A DNA stretch of 64,000 bases from Marinobacterium alkalitolerans. GTDB taxonomy: Bacteria; Pseudomonadota; Gammaproteobacteria; Pseudomonadales; Balneatricaceae. The notes beneath the pieces were generated by a model. It was not told the origin of the DNA. It was given only the letters and a program-made list of their open reading frames with translations, and ran no database searches. Shown here in pieces: positions 9,012-20,187 of the stretch. The stretch lies in contig NZ_JACVEW010000004.1 of NCBI RefSeq assembly GCF_017776525.1, forward strand, positions 1-64,000. The letters are read 5' to 3'. Positions within the stretch are counted from its first letter, which is position 1. Every line of letters starts with the position of its first letter. Made by a program: the position numbers and the translations under genes.

Positions 9012-10891
9012 CAGCGTGTCTCCTTTTCTATTTCATCAATGGCATGGCCCGACAGGGCACGCGAAATACTTTGATCCATGCGACGTGAGGCAAAGAAATC
9101 ACTGGCTTTGGCGAGCTCTTCAATGCCCGCTTCAATGCGGCGATAGTCGCTTCCGGCAGCAATCTCTTCCAGCCTGGCGATCGCCTGCTCGAGCATGCTG
9201 TGCTCGTCCCTGGACAACAGATCCCCATCTGATGCCATGGCACCCCGCAGCGCCGCGACAATGCGCTCGGCTTCCACCTGCTGTTCACGCAGGTTACGTG
9301 CTTCAAGGTCATCTTCGGCATGGCTGTAGGAGTCTTTCAGCATGCGCGTGATTTCATCATCACTCAGACCATAAGAGGGTTTCACCTGTACGCTGCTGGT
9401 CACGCCTGTGGATAACTCCTGCGCTGCCACGCTAAGCAACCCGTCCGCATCAACCTGAAAAGTCACACGAATCTTGGCTGCACCCGCCGCCATCGGCGGA
9501 ATGCCCTGCAGCACAAAACGGGCCAGGGAACGGCAGTCCTGCACCAGTTCACGCTCACCCTGTACCGCATGAATGGCCATGGCGGTCTGGCCATCCTGGT
9601 AGGTGGTAAATTCCTGAGCCCGCGCCACCGGAATGGCCGTGTTGCGGTGAATGATTTTTTCGACCAGCCCGCCCATGGTTTCGAGACCCAGCGACAGCGG
9701 GATCACATCCAGCAGCAGCATGTCACTGTCAGGCTTGTTACCCACCAGCACATCTGCCTGTAGCGCGGCACCGATCGCAACAACCCGGTCCGGGTCGATA
9801 TCGATGTGCGGCTCGCGGCTAAAGAACTCACCGACTGCTGCGCGAACACGCGGAACACGGGTAGAGCCGCCAACCATCACCACTTCCAGCACCTCATCGA
9901 TGCTCACACCGGCATCCTTAAGGGTGCGCCGGCAGGTACGCAGCGTACGCTTGATCAGTGGCTCGATCAGAGCATCAAACTGTTCACGGCTCACTTCAAC
10001 CGCAAAGGTTTGTCCATCCAGCTCGATCGATTCAGTCACAACCGCCTGATCGGTCAAACCTTCCTTGATACGTCTGGCCATGGCCGTCAGCGTACGAGCA
10101 GAGGACGCGTTCAGCGCCTCTCCAAGCCCGGAAAGCTCGAGCAACTGCTCCGCCAACAGGCGGTCAAAGTCATCCCCACCCAGTGCAGTATCGCCACCGG
10201 TCGAGAGCACTTCGAATACGCCCTTGTTCAGGCGCAAAATCGAAATATCAAAGGTACCACCGCCCAGGTCATAGACCGCGATAACACCTTCGTCTTTCTG
10301 ATCCAGTCCATAGGCAACGGCAGCAGCAGTCGGCTCATTGAGAAGGCGCATCACTTTCAGACCGGCGAGCTGGGCCGCATCCTTGGTCGCCTGACGCTGA
10401 GCGTCATCGAAATAGGCCGGTACCGTGATGACTGCACCTTCCAGCTCGCCATCCAGTGAACGCTCGGCACGTGCCTTCAGCGCCTTGAGGATATCCGCAG
10501 AGACTTCTACCGGGCTCTTGTCACCCGCTGCGGTGTTCAGATAGGGCATTCCCGAGTCGGAAGCCGTCAGCCGGTAGGGCAGGGTTTCCCCCAGGCCCTT
10601 CAAGTCTTCCGCGCCGCGCCCCATAAGGCGCTTGACGGAACTGATGGTGTTGTATGGATCCTGTGCTGCACCAGCCAGAGCCTCTGCACCCACCAGCGGT
10701 GCCATGTCGGCTGCGTACCGAACGACAGAGGGCAGCAGATGGCTGCCCTGCTCGTCAGGCAGTGTCACGGCCTCGCTGCTGCGCACCGTGGCGACCAGCG
10801 AGTTGGTTGTCCCCAAGTCAATGCCCACTGCCAGTTTACGGGCATGGGGTTCCGGACTCTGTCCGGGTTCAGCTATTTGCAGCAGTGCCAT
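9011..10891 (-). CDS. hscA: Hsp70-type chaperone HscA
   Basis: Specialised Hsp70 that releases clusters from IscU. The 626-residue protein has the Hsp70 nucleotide-binding signatures [28 protein letters not shown] and [13 protein letters not shown], then a substrate-binding domain and a helical lid that ends at IDEIEKETR. It recognises the LPPVK motif of IscU, which is present in this window. It lies between hscB (10-base gap) and fdx (one-base overlap). Confidence 0.97.
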   Translation of the reverse strand: MALLQIAEPGQSPEPHARKLAVGIDLGTTNSLVATVRSSEAVTLPDEQGSHLLPSVVRYAADMAPLVGAEALAGAAQDPYNTISSVKRLMGRGAEDLKGLGETLPYRLTASDSGMPYLNTAAGDKSPVEVSADILKALKARAERSLDGELEGAVITVPAYFDDAQRQATKDAAQLAGLKVMRLLNEPTAAAVAYGLDQKDEGVIAVYDLGGGTFDISILRLNKGVFEVLSTGGDTALGGDDFDRLLAEQLLELSGLGEALNASSARTLTAMARRIKEGLTDQAVVTESIELDGQTFAVEVSREQFDALIEPLIKRTLRTCRRTLKDAGVSIDEVLEVVMVGGSTRVPRVRAAVGEFFSREPHIDIDPDRVVAIGAALQADVLVGNKPDSDMLLLDVIPLSLGLETMGGLVEKIIHRNTAIPVARAQEFTTYQDGQTAMAIHAVQGERELVQDCRSLARFVLQGIPPMAAGAAKIRVTFQVDADGLLSVAAQELSTGVTSSVQVKPSYGLSDDEITRMLKDSYSHAEDDLEARNLREQQVEAERIVAALRGAMASDGDLLSRDEHSMLEQAIARLEEIAAGSDYRRIEAGIEELAKASDFFASRRMDQSISRALSGHAIDEIEKETR

Positions 10892-10901
10892 AAAAATTCC
10901 G

Positions 10902-11432
10902 TTAGTCGTCGAACAGTCTGTCTTCGAGCGCTTCCACCTCAGTGCGCAGCTTCACCATGAACTGCATTTTGCGCACTACTTGCTCGGCCTCTTCCAGGTT
11001 GCTATTTCCCCAGGCCTTGGCAAAGCCCGCTTCAAGCCCCTTGATCTCGGCATCCACCTGCTGTTCCAGAGCATCCAGCTCAGCTTCCGGGTCCGCATGA
11101 TCGGTCGCTTCGGCAACACGTTCACGCAATTCCATCTGTTCCATCAGGAACATGGGATCAAGCTGCTTGCGGGAGTCGGAAAGCGTATCAACACCTTGCA
11201 GCGACAGCAGGTATTGCGCCCTTTTAAGGGGAGACTTGAGAGTGGCAAGCGCCTCATTGAGGTAAGTGGTGTACTGAACAGCAATGCGCTGCTCTCGTTC
11301 GGACTGGTGCGAGTGACGGTCCGGATGCAGCTCCTGCTGTAGCGCGCGGTAGCGCTCGGACAGCTGTGCCGGATCAACGTCAAAGCTGACCGGCAACCCA
11401 AGAAATTCGAAATAGTTTTGCGTTATATCCAT
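10902..11432 (-). CDS. hscB: J-domain co-chaperone HscB
   Basis: J-protein of 176 residues that brings IscU to HscA and stimulates its ATPase. The N-terminal J domain carries the HPD motif (ELHPDRHSH), and the C-terminal three-helix domain binds IscU. The start was set at [14 protein letters not shown] because GAGGT lies 5 bases upstream; an ATG five codons earlier lacks a good ribosome site. Confidence 0.94.
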   Translation of the reverse strand: MDITQNYFEFLGLPVSFDVDPAQLSERYRALQQELHPDRHSHQSEREQRIAVQYTTYLNEALATLKSPLKRAQYLLSLQGVDTLSDSRKQLDPMFLMEQMELRERVAEATDHADPEAELDALEQQVDAEIKGLEAGFAKAWGNSNLEEAEQVVRKMQFMVKLRTEVEALEDRLFDD

Positions 11433-11456
11433 ACCGACCTCATTCACCCGAACGGG

Positions 11457-11780
11457 TCAGACGTTGAAACTCTCGCCACAGCCACATTCGCTGCGCACAT
11501 TCGGGTTGTTGAACTTAAAGCCTTCATTAAGCCCTTCACGCACGAAATCCAGTTCAGTGCCATCCAGATAGGCCAGGCTCTTGGGATCAATCACAACCTT
11601 GACCCCGCCAAACTCAAACACCTGATCTTCGGGCTCACTCTGATCCACAAACTCGAGCACATAGGCCATACCCGAACAACCGGACGTACGAACACCCAAG
11701 CGGATGCCCTCTCCGTGGCCTCGTGATTCAAGGTAACGCGCGACGTGATCGATCGCCGCCTGTGTCATGCTTATTGCCAT
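11457..11780 (-). CDS. iscA: A-type iron-sulfur carrier IscA
   Basis: Carrier of 107 residues that takes clusters or iron to target proteins. The three ligand cysteines are Cys35 (TSGCSGMAY), Cys99 and Cys101 (ECGCGESF). The start at MAISMTQAA was chosen because GGGGT lies 5 bases before it; another ATG five codons upstream falls inside that region. It lies between iscU and hscB. Confidence 0.95.
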   Translation of the reverse strand: MAISMTQAAIDHVARYLESRGHGEGIRLGVRTSGCSGMAYVLEFVDQSEPEDQVFEFGGVKVVIDPKSLAYLDGTELDFVREGLNEGFKFNNPNVRSECGCGESFNV

Positions 11781-11823
11781 AATTACCCCATTCACGGGGA
11801 GCCGCGCTCCCCGTTACGGTGTG

Positions 11824-12207
11824 TCACTTGCTCTGTTTCTTGCGGTAATCATCAACCGCCGCTTTAATGGCATCTTCAGCCAGAACCGAGCAGTGAATTT
11901 TAACCGGCGGCAACGCCAGCTCTTCTGCGATTTTAGAGTTTTTCAGCTCACTGGCTTCATCCAGGGTCATGCCCTTCACCCATTCGGTGACCAGAGAACT
12001 GGACGCGATAGCGGAGCCACAGCCATAGGTTTTGAAGCGCGCATCTTCGATGACACCTTCATCATTCACCTTGATCTGCAGTCGCATCACGTCACCACAA
12101 GCCGGAGCACCCACCATGCCGGTGCCTACGTGTGGATCTTCCGCGTCCATTTTACCGACGTTGCGCGGATTTTCGTAATGATCGATTACCTGTTCACTGT
12201 ACGCCAT
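11824..12207 (-). CDS. iscU: Iron-sulfur cluster scaffold IscU
   Basis: Scaffold on which [2Fe-2S] clusters are built with sulfur from IscS. The conserved cysteines are Cys37, Cys63 and Cys106. The HscA recognition motif LPPVK is at residues 99-103, just before Cys106. The 127-residue protein is of standard length and begins MAYSEQVIDHYENPRNVG. Confidence 0.97.
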   Translation of the reverse strand: MAYSEQVIDHYENPRNVGKMDAEDPHVGTGMVGAPACGDVMRLQIKVNDEGVIEDARFKTYGCGSAIASSSLVTEWVKGMTLDEASELKNSKIAEELALPPVKIHCSVLAEDAIKAAVDDYRKKQSK

Positions 12208-12238
12208 GACTAACCTCCAATTATTCTACTTCCGGACC

Positions 12239-13453
12239 TTAGTGGTGTACCCACTCGACTTTCGTCAGGTCCACGCCGTCTTTATACATATCCCAAAGCG
12301 GCGACAGTTCACGCAGTTTTTCCACCGCATGACGCACCTGCTCAACGGCATAATCCACTTCTTCTTCAGTGGTAAAGCGCCCCAGAGAGAAACGGATTGA
12401 GCTGTGGGCCAGCTCATCATTCAGCCCCAGCGCACGCAGTACGTACGAAGGTTCCAGGCTGGCAGAAGTACAGGCAGAGCCGGACGATACGGCCAGATCC
12501 TTGATGGACATCAGCAGCGACTCGCCTTCAACAAAGGCAAAGCTGATGTTCAGAACACCCGGCACATACTGTTCGGTTGAGCCATTGATATGGACCTCTT
12601 CCATATCCTTCACGCCATTCCACAGGCGCTGACGCAGCCCTTCCAGGCGAGCCTGCTCGGACTCCATCTCTTCCGTCGCAATGCGGAAAGCCTCGCCCAT
12701 ACCGACAATCTGATGAGTCGGCAAGGTACCTGAACGCATGCCACGCTCGTGGCCACCGCCGTGAATCAGGGCTTCCAGACGCACGCGCGGCTTACGACGG
12801 ACATACAGTGCGCCGACCCCTTTGGGGCCATAGATCTTGTGGGCACACACGGACATCAGATCGACTTTCATCTCTTTCATGTCGATCGGCAGCTTGCCAA
12901 CACTCTGCGCTGCGTCCACATGGAACAGCACACCCTTGGCGCGCGTGATCTCACCAATGGCCGCGATGTCAGTAACGGTTCCGATCTCATTGTTCACATG
13001 CATGAGAGAGACCAGAATCGTATCGTCACGCAGCGCTTCCGCCACCTGATGCGGGGCAATGATGCCGTTGCTATCAGGCTCGAGGTAGGTCACTTCAAAC
13101 CCTTCACGTTCCAACTGGCGACAGGGGTCCAGTACCGCCTTGTGCTCGATCTTGGACGTGATGATGTGTTTGCCTTTCTTGCTGTAGAAGCGAGCCACAC
13201 CCTTGATGGCAAGGTTGTCAGACTCGGTAGCGCCCGAGGTCCACACGATCTCGCGCGGATCCGCTCCCAGCGTATCAGCAACCTGGCGGCGCGCATTCTC
13301 GACCGCTTCTTCGGCCTTCCAGCCGAACAGATGAGAGCGAGATGCCGGGTTACCGAAATTGCCATCCATCGTAAGGCAGGCGGTCATCTTCTCGGCTACA
13401 CGCGGATCAACCGGTGTAGTCGCGGCATAATCAAGGTAGATCGGCAGTTTCAT
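12239..13453 (-). CDS. iscS: Cysteine desulfurase IscS
   Basis: PLP-dependent enzyme that takes sulfur from cysteine for iron-sulfur clusters, thiolated tRNA and other cofactors. The PLP lysine is Lys206 ([12 protein letters not shown]) and the persulfide cysteine is Cys328 ([13 protein letters not shown]). The start [16 protein letters not shown] was chosen because GGAGAG lies just upstream; a longer frame runs back to the iscR stop. The 404-residue length equals that of E. coli IscS. Confidence 0.97.
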   Translation of the reverse strand: MKLPIYLDYAATTPVDPRVAEKMTACLTMDGNFGNPASRSHLFGWKAEEAVENARRQVADTLGADPREIVWTSGATESDNLAIKGVARFYSKKGKHIITSKIEHKAVLDPCRQLEREGFEVTYLEPDSNGIIAPHQVAEALRDDTILVSLMHVNNEIGTVTDIAAIGEITRAKGVLFHVDAAQSVGKLPIDMKEMKVDLMSVCAHKIYGPKGVGALYVRRKPRVRLEALIHGGGHERGMRSGTLPTHQIVGMGEAFRIATEEMESEQARLEGLRQRLWNGVKDMEEVHINGSTEQYVPGVLNISFAFVEGESLLMSIKDLAVSSGSACTSASLEPSYVLRALGLNDELAHSSIRFSLGRFTTEEEVDYAVEQVRHAVEKLRELSPLWDMYKDGVDLTKVEWVHH

Positions 13454-13473
13454 CGTATCTCTCCAGAAAACTC

Positions 13474-13968
13474 TCAAACAGCTGCTTTAGTGCGCGCTGA
13501 CTGTTGGGTGCTGCTTGCAATCAACTGATCAACCTGGCGCTGCTGACGATCGGCAACCTGCTGCACGTCTTTGCGTGCAACCAGATCAGCCAGGCTGATG
13601 CTGCTCAGAAAACCGTGGATCTGATCACTGAGGTCACACCAGAGATGGTGCGTCAGGCAAACCTCGCCCCCCTGACAGCCACCATTGTGCTGACAACCGG
13701 TCGCATCAACAGACTCGTTGACCGCGTCGATCACTTCTGCGACATTAATCTGTCGCTGCTCACGCTTGAGCTGGTATCCCCCACCCGGACCACGCACACT
13801 GCGCACCAGATCGTTGCGTCGCAGTTTTGCGAACAGCTGTTCCAGATAGGAGAGCGAAATGCCCTGGCGCTCGGATATATCGGCCAGGCTGATCGGCCCC
13901 TTGCCTTCGTGCAGGGCCAGATCCAGCATCGCGGTCACCGCATAGCGCCCTTTGGTTGTCAATCGCAT
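13474..13968 (-). CDS. iscR: Iron-sulfur regulator IscR
   Basis: Rrf2-family transcription factor of 164 residues that senses [2Fe-2S] status and represses its own operon. It starts [19 protein letters not shown] with a winged helix (about 10-65). The cluster ligands Cys92, Cys98, Cys104 and His107 are all present ([17 protein letters not shown]). An ATG six codons upstream exists but the family start fits MRLTTK. It is first in the ISC operon, behind an IscR-type site. Confidence 0.96.
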   Translation of the reverse strand: MRLTTKGRYAVTAMLDLALHEGKGPISLADISERQGISLSYLEQLFAKLRRNDLVRSVRGPGGGYQLKREQRQINVAEVIDAVNESVDATGCQHNGGCQGGEVCLTHHLWCDLSDQIHGFLSSISLADLVARKDVQQVADRQQRQVDQLIASSTQQSARTKAAV

Positions 13969-14004
13969 AACATTCCTCACATTCACGCTTTACAGCATGT
14001 GGGT

Positions 14005-14037
14005 ATTATGCAATTCCCTAGTAAACCAGTCAACTAT
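14005..14037 (-). promoter_or_regulatory. ISC operon promoter with overlapping IscR type 1 site
   Basis: On the minus strand, TTGACT (14033-14028) is followed after 17 bases by CATAAT (14010-14005), 36 bases before the iscR start. The stretch from 14037 to 14011 (ATAGTTGACT, then TTTACTAGGGAAT) closely resembles known IscR type 1 sites, which overlap the -35 in the same way. This predicts repression by cluster-loaded IscR. Confidence 0.75.
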
Positions 14038-14054
14038 TAACCCGACCATTTTTA

Positions 14055-14882
14055 TCAGGCTTTATCGGACTCGGTGGATTCATGCGGCTCGGTGCGGCCC
14101 GGCATGCCACTGACATCATCCACGGCCGCTTCAAAATCTTCCGACTTCAGTTCCGGCAACTGCTCGTCACAGTATTCCGGCTTCAGCTCGCACATGGCCT
14201 TGCCCATGGTATCCACCTTGTGGTCCATCGCCTGCATGTGATCGAGCAGGCATCGAATGGCATGAGCAACCGGGTCAGACACCTCTTTGGTAACGGCGTA
14301 GGCATCAAAGCCGACCTTGTCCGCCATCTGGCGACGCTTAAGCTCTTCAGGCGTTTCCTCTTCAGGCTGACGCTTGATAATCCGACCCGGAATCCCGACC
14401 ACGGTCGCATCCTCCGGCACATCGCGGGTCACAACCGCATTGGACCCCACGCGCGCACCGGCACCAACCGTAATCGGACCAAGCACCTTTGCACCCGCAC
14501 CGCAGACAACGTTGTTGCCCAGCGTGGGGTGACGCTTGCCCTTGTTCCAGCTTGTTCCACCGAGGGTGACACCGTGATACAGCGTGACATCATCCCCGAT
14601 TTCAGCCGTTTCACCGATAACCACACCCATCCCGTGGTCAATAAAAAAGCGACGGCCAATAGTAGCACCCGGGTGAATCTCAATTCCGGTAAGCCAGCGC
14701 GCCAGATTCGAGATCATGCGCGCCATCCATTTGAAATCACGTCGCCAGAATGCGTTGGCAAGGCGGTGAAACCAGATTGCATGCAGCCCGGGATAAGCCG
14801 TAAGCACTTCAAAAGCGTTACGCGCGGCCGGATCACGATGGAATACTGACCGAATATCTTCCCGCATCTGCTTAAACATCAT
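14055..14882 (-). CDS. cysE: Serine O-acetyltransferase
   Basis: Makes O-acetylserine for cysteine synthesis from serine and acetyl-CoA. The left-handed hexapeptide repeat region (about 66-170) contains [18 protein letters not shown] and [12 protein letters not shown]. The N-terminal helical part is short, as in the EpsC/Pseudomonas type, and the C-terminal tail is long and acidic (275 residues in all). The start overlaps the trmJ stop by 11 bases. Placing it before the ISC operon puts cysteine supply next to the cysteine-consuming desulfurase. Confidence 0.93.
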   Translation of the reverse strand: MMFKQMREDIRSVFHRDPAARNAFEVLTAYPGLHAIWFHRLANAFWRRDFKWMARMISNLARWLTGIEIHPGATIGRRFFIDHGMGVVIGETAEIGDDVTLYHGVTLGGTSWNKGKRHPTLGNNVVCGAGAKVLGPITVGAGARVGSNAVVTRDVPEDATVVGIPGRIIKRQPEEETPEELKRRQMADKVGFDAYAVTKEVSDPVAHAIRCLLDHMQAMDHKVDTMGKAMCELKPEYCDEQLPELKSEDFEAAVDDVSGMPGRTEPHESTESDKA

Positions 14883-15630
14883 TATCTCCCTGCTGCGGCT
14901 TTTTCACCTGCTTTTCGATGGCCGTCAGGATGCCACGTAATACATTGACCTCGACCTTGTCCGGTACAGCTCGCTGCAGCAAACGGCGCAGCCGCGGCAT
15001 CAACTGGCGCGGGTTTTCAGGGTCGAGAAAGTCGATCTTGACCAGCGTGCGCTCCAGGTGCTCGAACATCAATTCCAGCTCACGCTGCTGCGCCAGCTCA
15101 ATATCCCAGTCGGTCCCCCACTGAGGTCTTGCTGCCTGCTCCTCAGCCACCTCTGCCATGCGCAGCTCATAGGTAATCACCTGCACGGCAGCCGCGATAT
15201 TGAGTGAGCTGAAGTGATCAACCGCCGGGATATGCACATGGTGATGACAGCGCTGCAGCTCCTCGTTGGTCAACCCCCGATCTTCACGCCCGAACAAAAT
15301 GGCGACGCGCGCCTTCTCCTTCAAGGGAGCTGCAATGGCAGCCAGTTCACGAGGATTCACCAGCGGCCAGGGAATGTGCCGCTCACGCGCACTGGTACCG
15401 AACACCAGCTCGCAGTCCGCAATTGCCTCATCCAGCGTCTCGACAACCTGTGCCTGCTCCAGAAGATCAGTCGCACCGGACGCGCGTGCGTCAGCATCGG
15501 GATGCGGGAAACATTTGGGGCTTACCAGACAGAGATCACTCAGCCCCATATTCTTCATGGCACGCGCCACCCCGCCGATATTGCCCGGGTGGGTCGTGTT
15601 CACCAGTACAATTCGAATGTGATCAGACAT
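14872..15630 (-). CDS. trmJ: tRNA Cm32/Um32 methyltransferase TrmJ
   Basis: SPOUT-family enzyme that 2'-O-methylates nucleotide 32 of tRNAs. The 252-residue protein has the N-terminal [20 protein letters not shown] motif and the SAM-binding trefoil-knot motifs [16 protein letters not shown] and [17 protein letters not shown]. It is divergent from suhB and overlaps cysE, as in Pseudomonas. Confidence 0.94.
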   Translation of the reverse strand: MSDHIRIVLVNTTHPGNIGGVARAMKNMGLSDLCLVSPKCFPHPDADARASGATDLLEQAQVVETLDEAIADCELVFGTSARERHIPWPLVNPRELAAIAAPLKEKARVAILFGREDRGLTNEELQRCHHHVHIPAVDHFSSLNIAAAVQVITYELRMAEVAEEQAARPQWGTDWDIELAQQRELELMFEHLERTLVKIDFLDPENPRQLMPRLRRLLQRAVPDKVEVNVLRGILTAIEKQVKKPQQGDNDV

Positions 15631-15692
15631 CTGAGATACGCCGCTAAAAGCGCACTATTCTAACAGATGATCATCCATATGCAGACCACCTG

Positions 15693-15721
15693 TTCAGCGA
15701 AGCATCGGTCTGAGCTACAAT
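15693..15721 (+). promoter_or_regulatory. Possible suhB promoter
   Basis: TACAAT at 15716-15721 lies 38 bases before the suhB start. TTCAGC at 15693-15698, 17 bases upstream, is a poor -35. The assignment is tentative. Confidence 0.4.
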
Positions 15722-15759
15722 AGCCCTTTGCCAACCCTGAAAACTGGACAACAACACTG

Positions 15760-16575
15760 ATGCAACCAATGGTAAATATTGCCCTGCGCGCCGCTCGCGC
15801 CGCAGGTGAACAGGTCTCTCGCGCCCTGGAACGTCTTGATCTGATCAAATCCGAACAGGCCGATGTAGCAGAGTTCATCAGTGATCTCTGCCAGCAGGCC
15901 GAGCGCACCATCGTCAATCAGATTCAAAAGGCCTACCCCCACCACAGCCTGGTGGGCGAGTACACCGGCCAGCACGCCCCGATTGGCGAAGGCCCCGGCG
16001 AGTGCGAATGGCACATCAGCCCGATCGACAGCCTGATCAACTTTTCCAACGCTCTGCCGATGTTCGCCCTGAGCATCACCGGTTTCGTCAACGGCCGCGC
16101 TGAGCACTGCGTCGTACTCAACCCGATGTTCGGCGAAGAGTTTACTGCCAGCCGTGGCAAGGGGGCACAGCTGAACGGCAAGCGCCTGCGTGTCAGCAAC
16201 CGCACCAGCCTGGAAGGCGCCATCATTGGTACCGGTTATCACGGCCGCAGCAGCGACAAGCCCTGGATGGAATCCCACGCGCGCATGATGCAGGAAACCA
16301 TGCAGGCGGGCGCTACCCTCCACAACAGCGGCTCCCCCGTTCTGAGCTTGGCCTACACTGCCGCCGGTCGACTGGACGGGTTTTATCAGATCGGACTGCA
16401 CGCCACCGAGCTTTCCGCCGGCCTGCTGCTGATCCGTGAAGCCGGCGGTCTGGTTTCCGATTTCTCGGGTGGCAACCAGTACAACGATCGCGGCAACCTG
16501 ATTACCGGCAACCCCAAGCTGCTTAAGGCCCTGCTGCGCACACTGCACCCGGCCACGGCTGAAGGCCTGCGCTAA
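15760..16575 (+). CDS. suhB: SuhB-like inositol monophosphatase family protein, degenerate active site
   Basis: The fold and flanking sequence match SuhB throughout its 271 residues (MQPMVNIALRAARAAGEQ, EEFTASRGKGAQLNGKRLRVS, LIREAGGLVSDFSGG). The catalytic motifs do not. The usual DP[IL]DGT metal and phosphate motif reads SPIDSL at 87-92. The GEE motif reads GEYTG at 66-70. The usual W-D before the AAG helix reads T-E at 216-217. Glu67 and Asp90 remain. SuhB also works in the Nus complex for rRNA antitermination and folding without needing catalysis, so I infer that this copy keeps that role and is a poor or dead phosphatase. It is divergent from trmJ, the normal suhB context. Confidence 0.85.
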   Translation: MQPMVNIALRAARAAGEQVSRALERLDLIKSEQADVAEFISDLCQQAERTIVNQIQKAYPHHSLVGEYTGQHAPIGEGPGECEWHISPIDSLINFSNALPMFALSITGFVNGRAEHCVVLNPMFGEEFTASRGKGAQLNGKRLRVSNRTSLEGAIIGTGYHGRSSDKPWMESHARMMQETMQAGATLHNSGSPVLSLAYTAAGRLDGFYQIGLHATELSAGLLLIREAGGLVSDFSGGNQYNDRGNLITGNPKLLKALLRTLHPATAEGLR

Positions 16576-16629
16576 AACAGCTTTCGTCCGTATGGGATGA
16601 GCCACCTCGCCATCCCATACGACAGGCAT

Positions 16630-16661
16630 AAAAAAACCGCATCCCTGGATGCGGTTTTTTT
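16630..16661. terminator. Bidirectional terminator between suhB and purA
   Basis: An AAAAAAACCGCATCC arm and its complement GGATGCGGTTTTTTT form a long stem with a 2-base loop and T runs on both strands. It ends both converging genes. Confidence 0.93.
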
Positions 16662-16677
16662 GTTCATGCGCTCGGCA

Positions 16678-17997
<1,320 letters not shown>

Positions 17998-18009
17998 TCA
18001 AAAAATGCG

Positions 18010-19191
18010 TTAACGGTCTTTAACGACCCAGGCATCCGCTTCCGCCACCAGGTGGCGTCGGTACTGCCCGCTCTGATCCGTTTCACCCTTGAGCTGCTGC
18101 ACAACGCGCTCGCCCTTTTCACGCAGCGCCGCAATGGCAGCCTGCAGGTCCTTGCCCTCTCCTGCCGGAGCCAGAATCACCGGCTCGGACGGCTCTTCCA
18201 GACACCCTGAAAGATCCAGCAGCGTCTTCAGATCTGCACTGAAGCCCGTTGCCGGGCGGGCACGGCCGAAGTCGGCGCCGATGTTGTCGTAGCGACCACC
18301 CTTGGCCAGTGCCTGACCATACTCAGGGGTATAGGCCGCAAAGACCACGCCGGTGTGGTAGTGGTATCCACGCAGCTCACTCAGGTCAAAGTAGGCGTCT
18401 ACATGCGGGTAGCGTGCCTTGATTCGCTCAGCCAGATCCCCGAGGTAGCGGATCGCTTTTACCAGTTCGGCATCCTCGCCAAACAAAGCCTCTGCACGTG
18501 CCAGCACATCCGCAGCCCCATTCATGCGAGGCAACTGCTTGAGCCATTCACGTGTTTGATCACTCACTGACGCAAGGCCGTCCACGAAGAGGTCAATCTC
18601 CGGCAGAGCCTTGCGCTGCAGCATATCCTGATAGTCTTCCTGTGCCTGGGCACTCAGCTGGCAGAGTTCCATCAACCGGCTGAACACACCCACATGCCCC
18701 AGATCCAGGCTAATCGTCCCTTGCAGACCCACCGCTTCGAGCGTTGCCAGCATCAGACTGATCACTTCAACGTCGCTGTCGGAACCGGCATGACCGTAAA
18801 GCTCGGCCCCCAGCTGCAGCGGGTTGCGAGATGCCAGCATGTTGGCCGGATGGGTATGCAGCACCGAGCCGCAATAACACAAACGACTGGCCCCTTCAGT
18901 GCGCAGGCGGTGTGCATCAATACGCGCCACCTGGGGGGTCATGTCGGCACGGACACCCAGCGTATGACCACTGATCCGATCGGTGACCTTGAAAGTATTC
19001 AGGTCCAGATCATGCCCGACACCGGTCAGGAGGGATTCAAGATGCTCCGCTATCGGGGGCATCACCAATTCGTATCCCCAGCGATGGTAGAGATCGAGCA
19101 CCTTGCGGCGCATCAGTTCAACCTGCCGCGCCTGCGGCGGCAGCAGCTCCATAATTCCGTCGGGCAGCAACCAGCGATCTGCCAATGCCAT
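18010..19191 (-). CDS. hisZ: ATP phosphoribosyltransferase regulatory subunit HisZ
   Basis: HisRS-like protein of 393 residues that forms the first enzyme of histidine synthesis with the short form of HisG. It keeps the class II fold (LPDGIMELLPPQARQVELMRR, LGVRADMTPQVARID, GGRYDNIGADFGRARPATGFS) but lacks the anticodon-binding domain and synthetase motifs. It is distinct from the true hisS at 3696-4961. The hisG partner is not in the window. It lies between the hflC terminator and purA, the same place as in Pseudomonas. Confidence 0.93.
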   Translation of the reverse strand: MALADRWLLPDGIMELLPPQARQVELMRRKVLDLYHRWGYELVMPPIAEHLESLLTGVGHDLDLNTFKVTDRISGHTLGVRADMTPQVARIDAHRLRTEGASRLCYCGSVLHTHPANMLASRNPLQLGAELYGHAGSDSDVEVISLMLATLEAVGLQGTISLDLGHVGVFSRLMELCQLSAQAQEDYQDMLQRKALPEIDLFVDGLASVSDQTREWLKQLPRMNGAADVLARAEALFGEDAELVKAIRYLGDLAERIKARYPHVDAYFDLSELRGYHYHTGVVFAAYTPEYGQALAKGGRYDNIGADFGRARPATGFSADLKTLLDLSGCLEEPSEPVILAPAGEGKDLQAAIAALREKGERVVQQLKGETDQSGQYRRHLVAEADAWVVKDR

Positions 19192-19228
19192 GCGTTACTC
19201 CGCTGTCATGGGTGGTCTGATTCACAAA

Positions 19229-19252
19229 AAAACCGGGCACGGACCCGGTTTT
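19229..19252 (-). terminator. Terminator after hflC
   Basis: On the minus strand, AAAACCGGG and CCCGGTTTT form a stem around a 6-base loop and are followed by a run of seven T residues. It ends the hfq-hflX-hflK-hflC transcript before hisZ. Confidence 0.88.
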
Positions 19253-19267
19253 GTCAATCTTATCATG

Positions 19268-19294
19268 AAACCGGGCACCAAAGGCACCCGGTTT
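19268..19294. repeat. Second GC-rich hairpin after hflC
   Basis: AAACCGGG and CCCGGTTT pair around an 11-base loop that itself contains complementary bases. It uses the same stem sequence as the terminator 16 bases further on but lacks a T run, so the two look like a duplicated hairpin. Confidence 0.6.
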
Positions 19295-19302
19295 GCATTG
19301 TA

Positions 19303-20187
19303 CTATTGTGGAATCTGCGTTCCCTGCGCGTTGTTCAGGTACCGGAAGAATTCGCTCTTCGGGTCCAGCACAAACAGGTCACCGCCCGCCTTGAAGGATT
19401 CGCGGTAGGCGTTCAGGCTGCGATAAAACGCATAGAACTCCGGATCACGCTGAAAGGCTTCGGCGTAGATCGAAGCCGCTTCCGCATCGCCTTCACCACG
19501 AATGGTTTCCGCTTCACGGAACGCATCCGCCAGGATAACGGTGCGCTGACGATCAGCGTCCGCACGAATACCTTCAGCCAGCTCCTTGCCTCGTGCACGC
19601 AGCTCACGCGCCAGACGCAGACGCTCGGTACGCATACGTTCATACACTGAAGAGGAGACTTCCTGCGGCAGGTCGATACGTTTCACACGTACATCGATAA
19701 CCTGAATACCCAGCTCTGACTGAGCCAGATCGCTGAGGGCACGAATCACGTCACCCATAACCTCTTCACGCGCACCGGATACCACTTCGGTCAGCGTACG
19801 TTCACCAAACTGGTTACGCAGGCTGGTTTCGATACGGGTCGACAGCAGGTCAGCCGCACGGAATTCATCACCTGAAGTTGCGGTGTAGTACTTCTCGACG
19901 TTATCGATCCGCCACTTGATAAAGGAGTCTACGATCAGACGCTTTTTCTCAAGGGTCAGGAACGCCTGCGGACGCGCATCCAGTGTCATGATACGGCCTT
20001 CAAACTTGCGCACCGTATTCACAAACGGAATCTTGAAATGCAGACCCGGCTTGATGTCAGCTTCGACAACCTCACCAAAGCGCAGTTTGATGGCGCGCTC
20101 GGTTTCCTTGACGATGTAGACGGACTTGGAACCAATCAGCACTACCACCAGCAGCGCAATCAGCCCGAACATGGATGTAGGTTTCAT
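19303..20187 (-). CDS. hflC: FtsH modulator HflC
   Basis: SPFH/Band 7 membrane protein of 294 residues that with HflK forms the large cage around the FtsH protease. It has an N-terminal anchor (about 6-25, LIALLVVVLIGSKSVYIV) and a Band 7 domain that begins ETERAIKLRFGEV. A long helical region (RLARELRARGKELAEGIRADADRQR) follows. Its ATG overlaps the hflK stop by one base, so the two are coupled. Confidence 0.96.
   Translation of the reverse strand: MKPTSMFGLIALLVVVLIGSKSVYIVKETERAIKLRFGEVVEADIKPGLHFKIPFVNTVRKFEGRIMTLDARPQAFLTLEKKRLIVDSFIKWRIDNVEKYYTATSGDEFRAADLLSTRIETSLRNQFGERTLTEVVSGAREEVMGDVIRALSDLAQSELGIQVIDVRVKRIDLPQEVSSSVYERMRTERLRLARELRARGKELAEGIRADADRQRTVILADAFREAETIRGEGDAEAASIYAEAFQRDPEFYAFYRSLNAYRESFKAGGDLFVLDPKSEFFRYLNNAQGTQIPQ

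Noticed and set aside
15715-16629. A 304-codon open frame on the minus strand across suhB
   Set aside because: It lies wholly opposite suhB, which matches a known family throughout; the antisense product has no family features and overruns the terminator.
18010-19191. A second histidyl-tRNA synthetase
   Set aside because: The protein lacks the anticodon-binding domain and synthetase motifs, and sits next to purA where hisZ is found in relatives.
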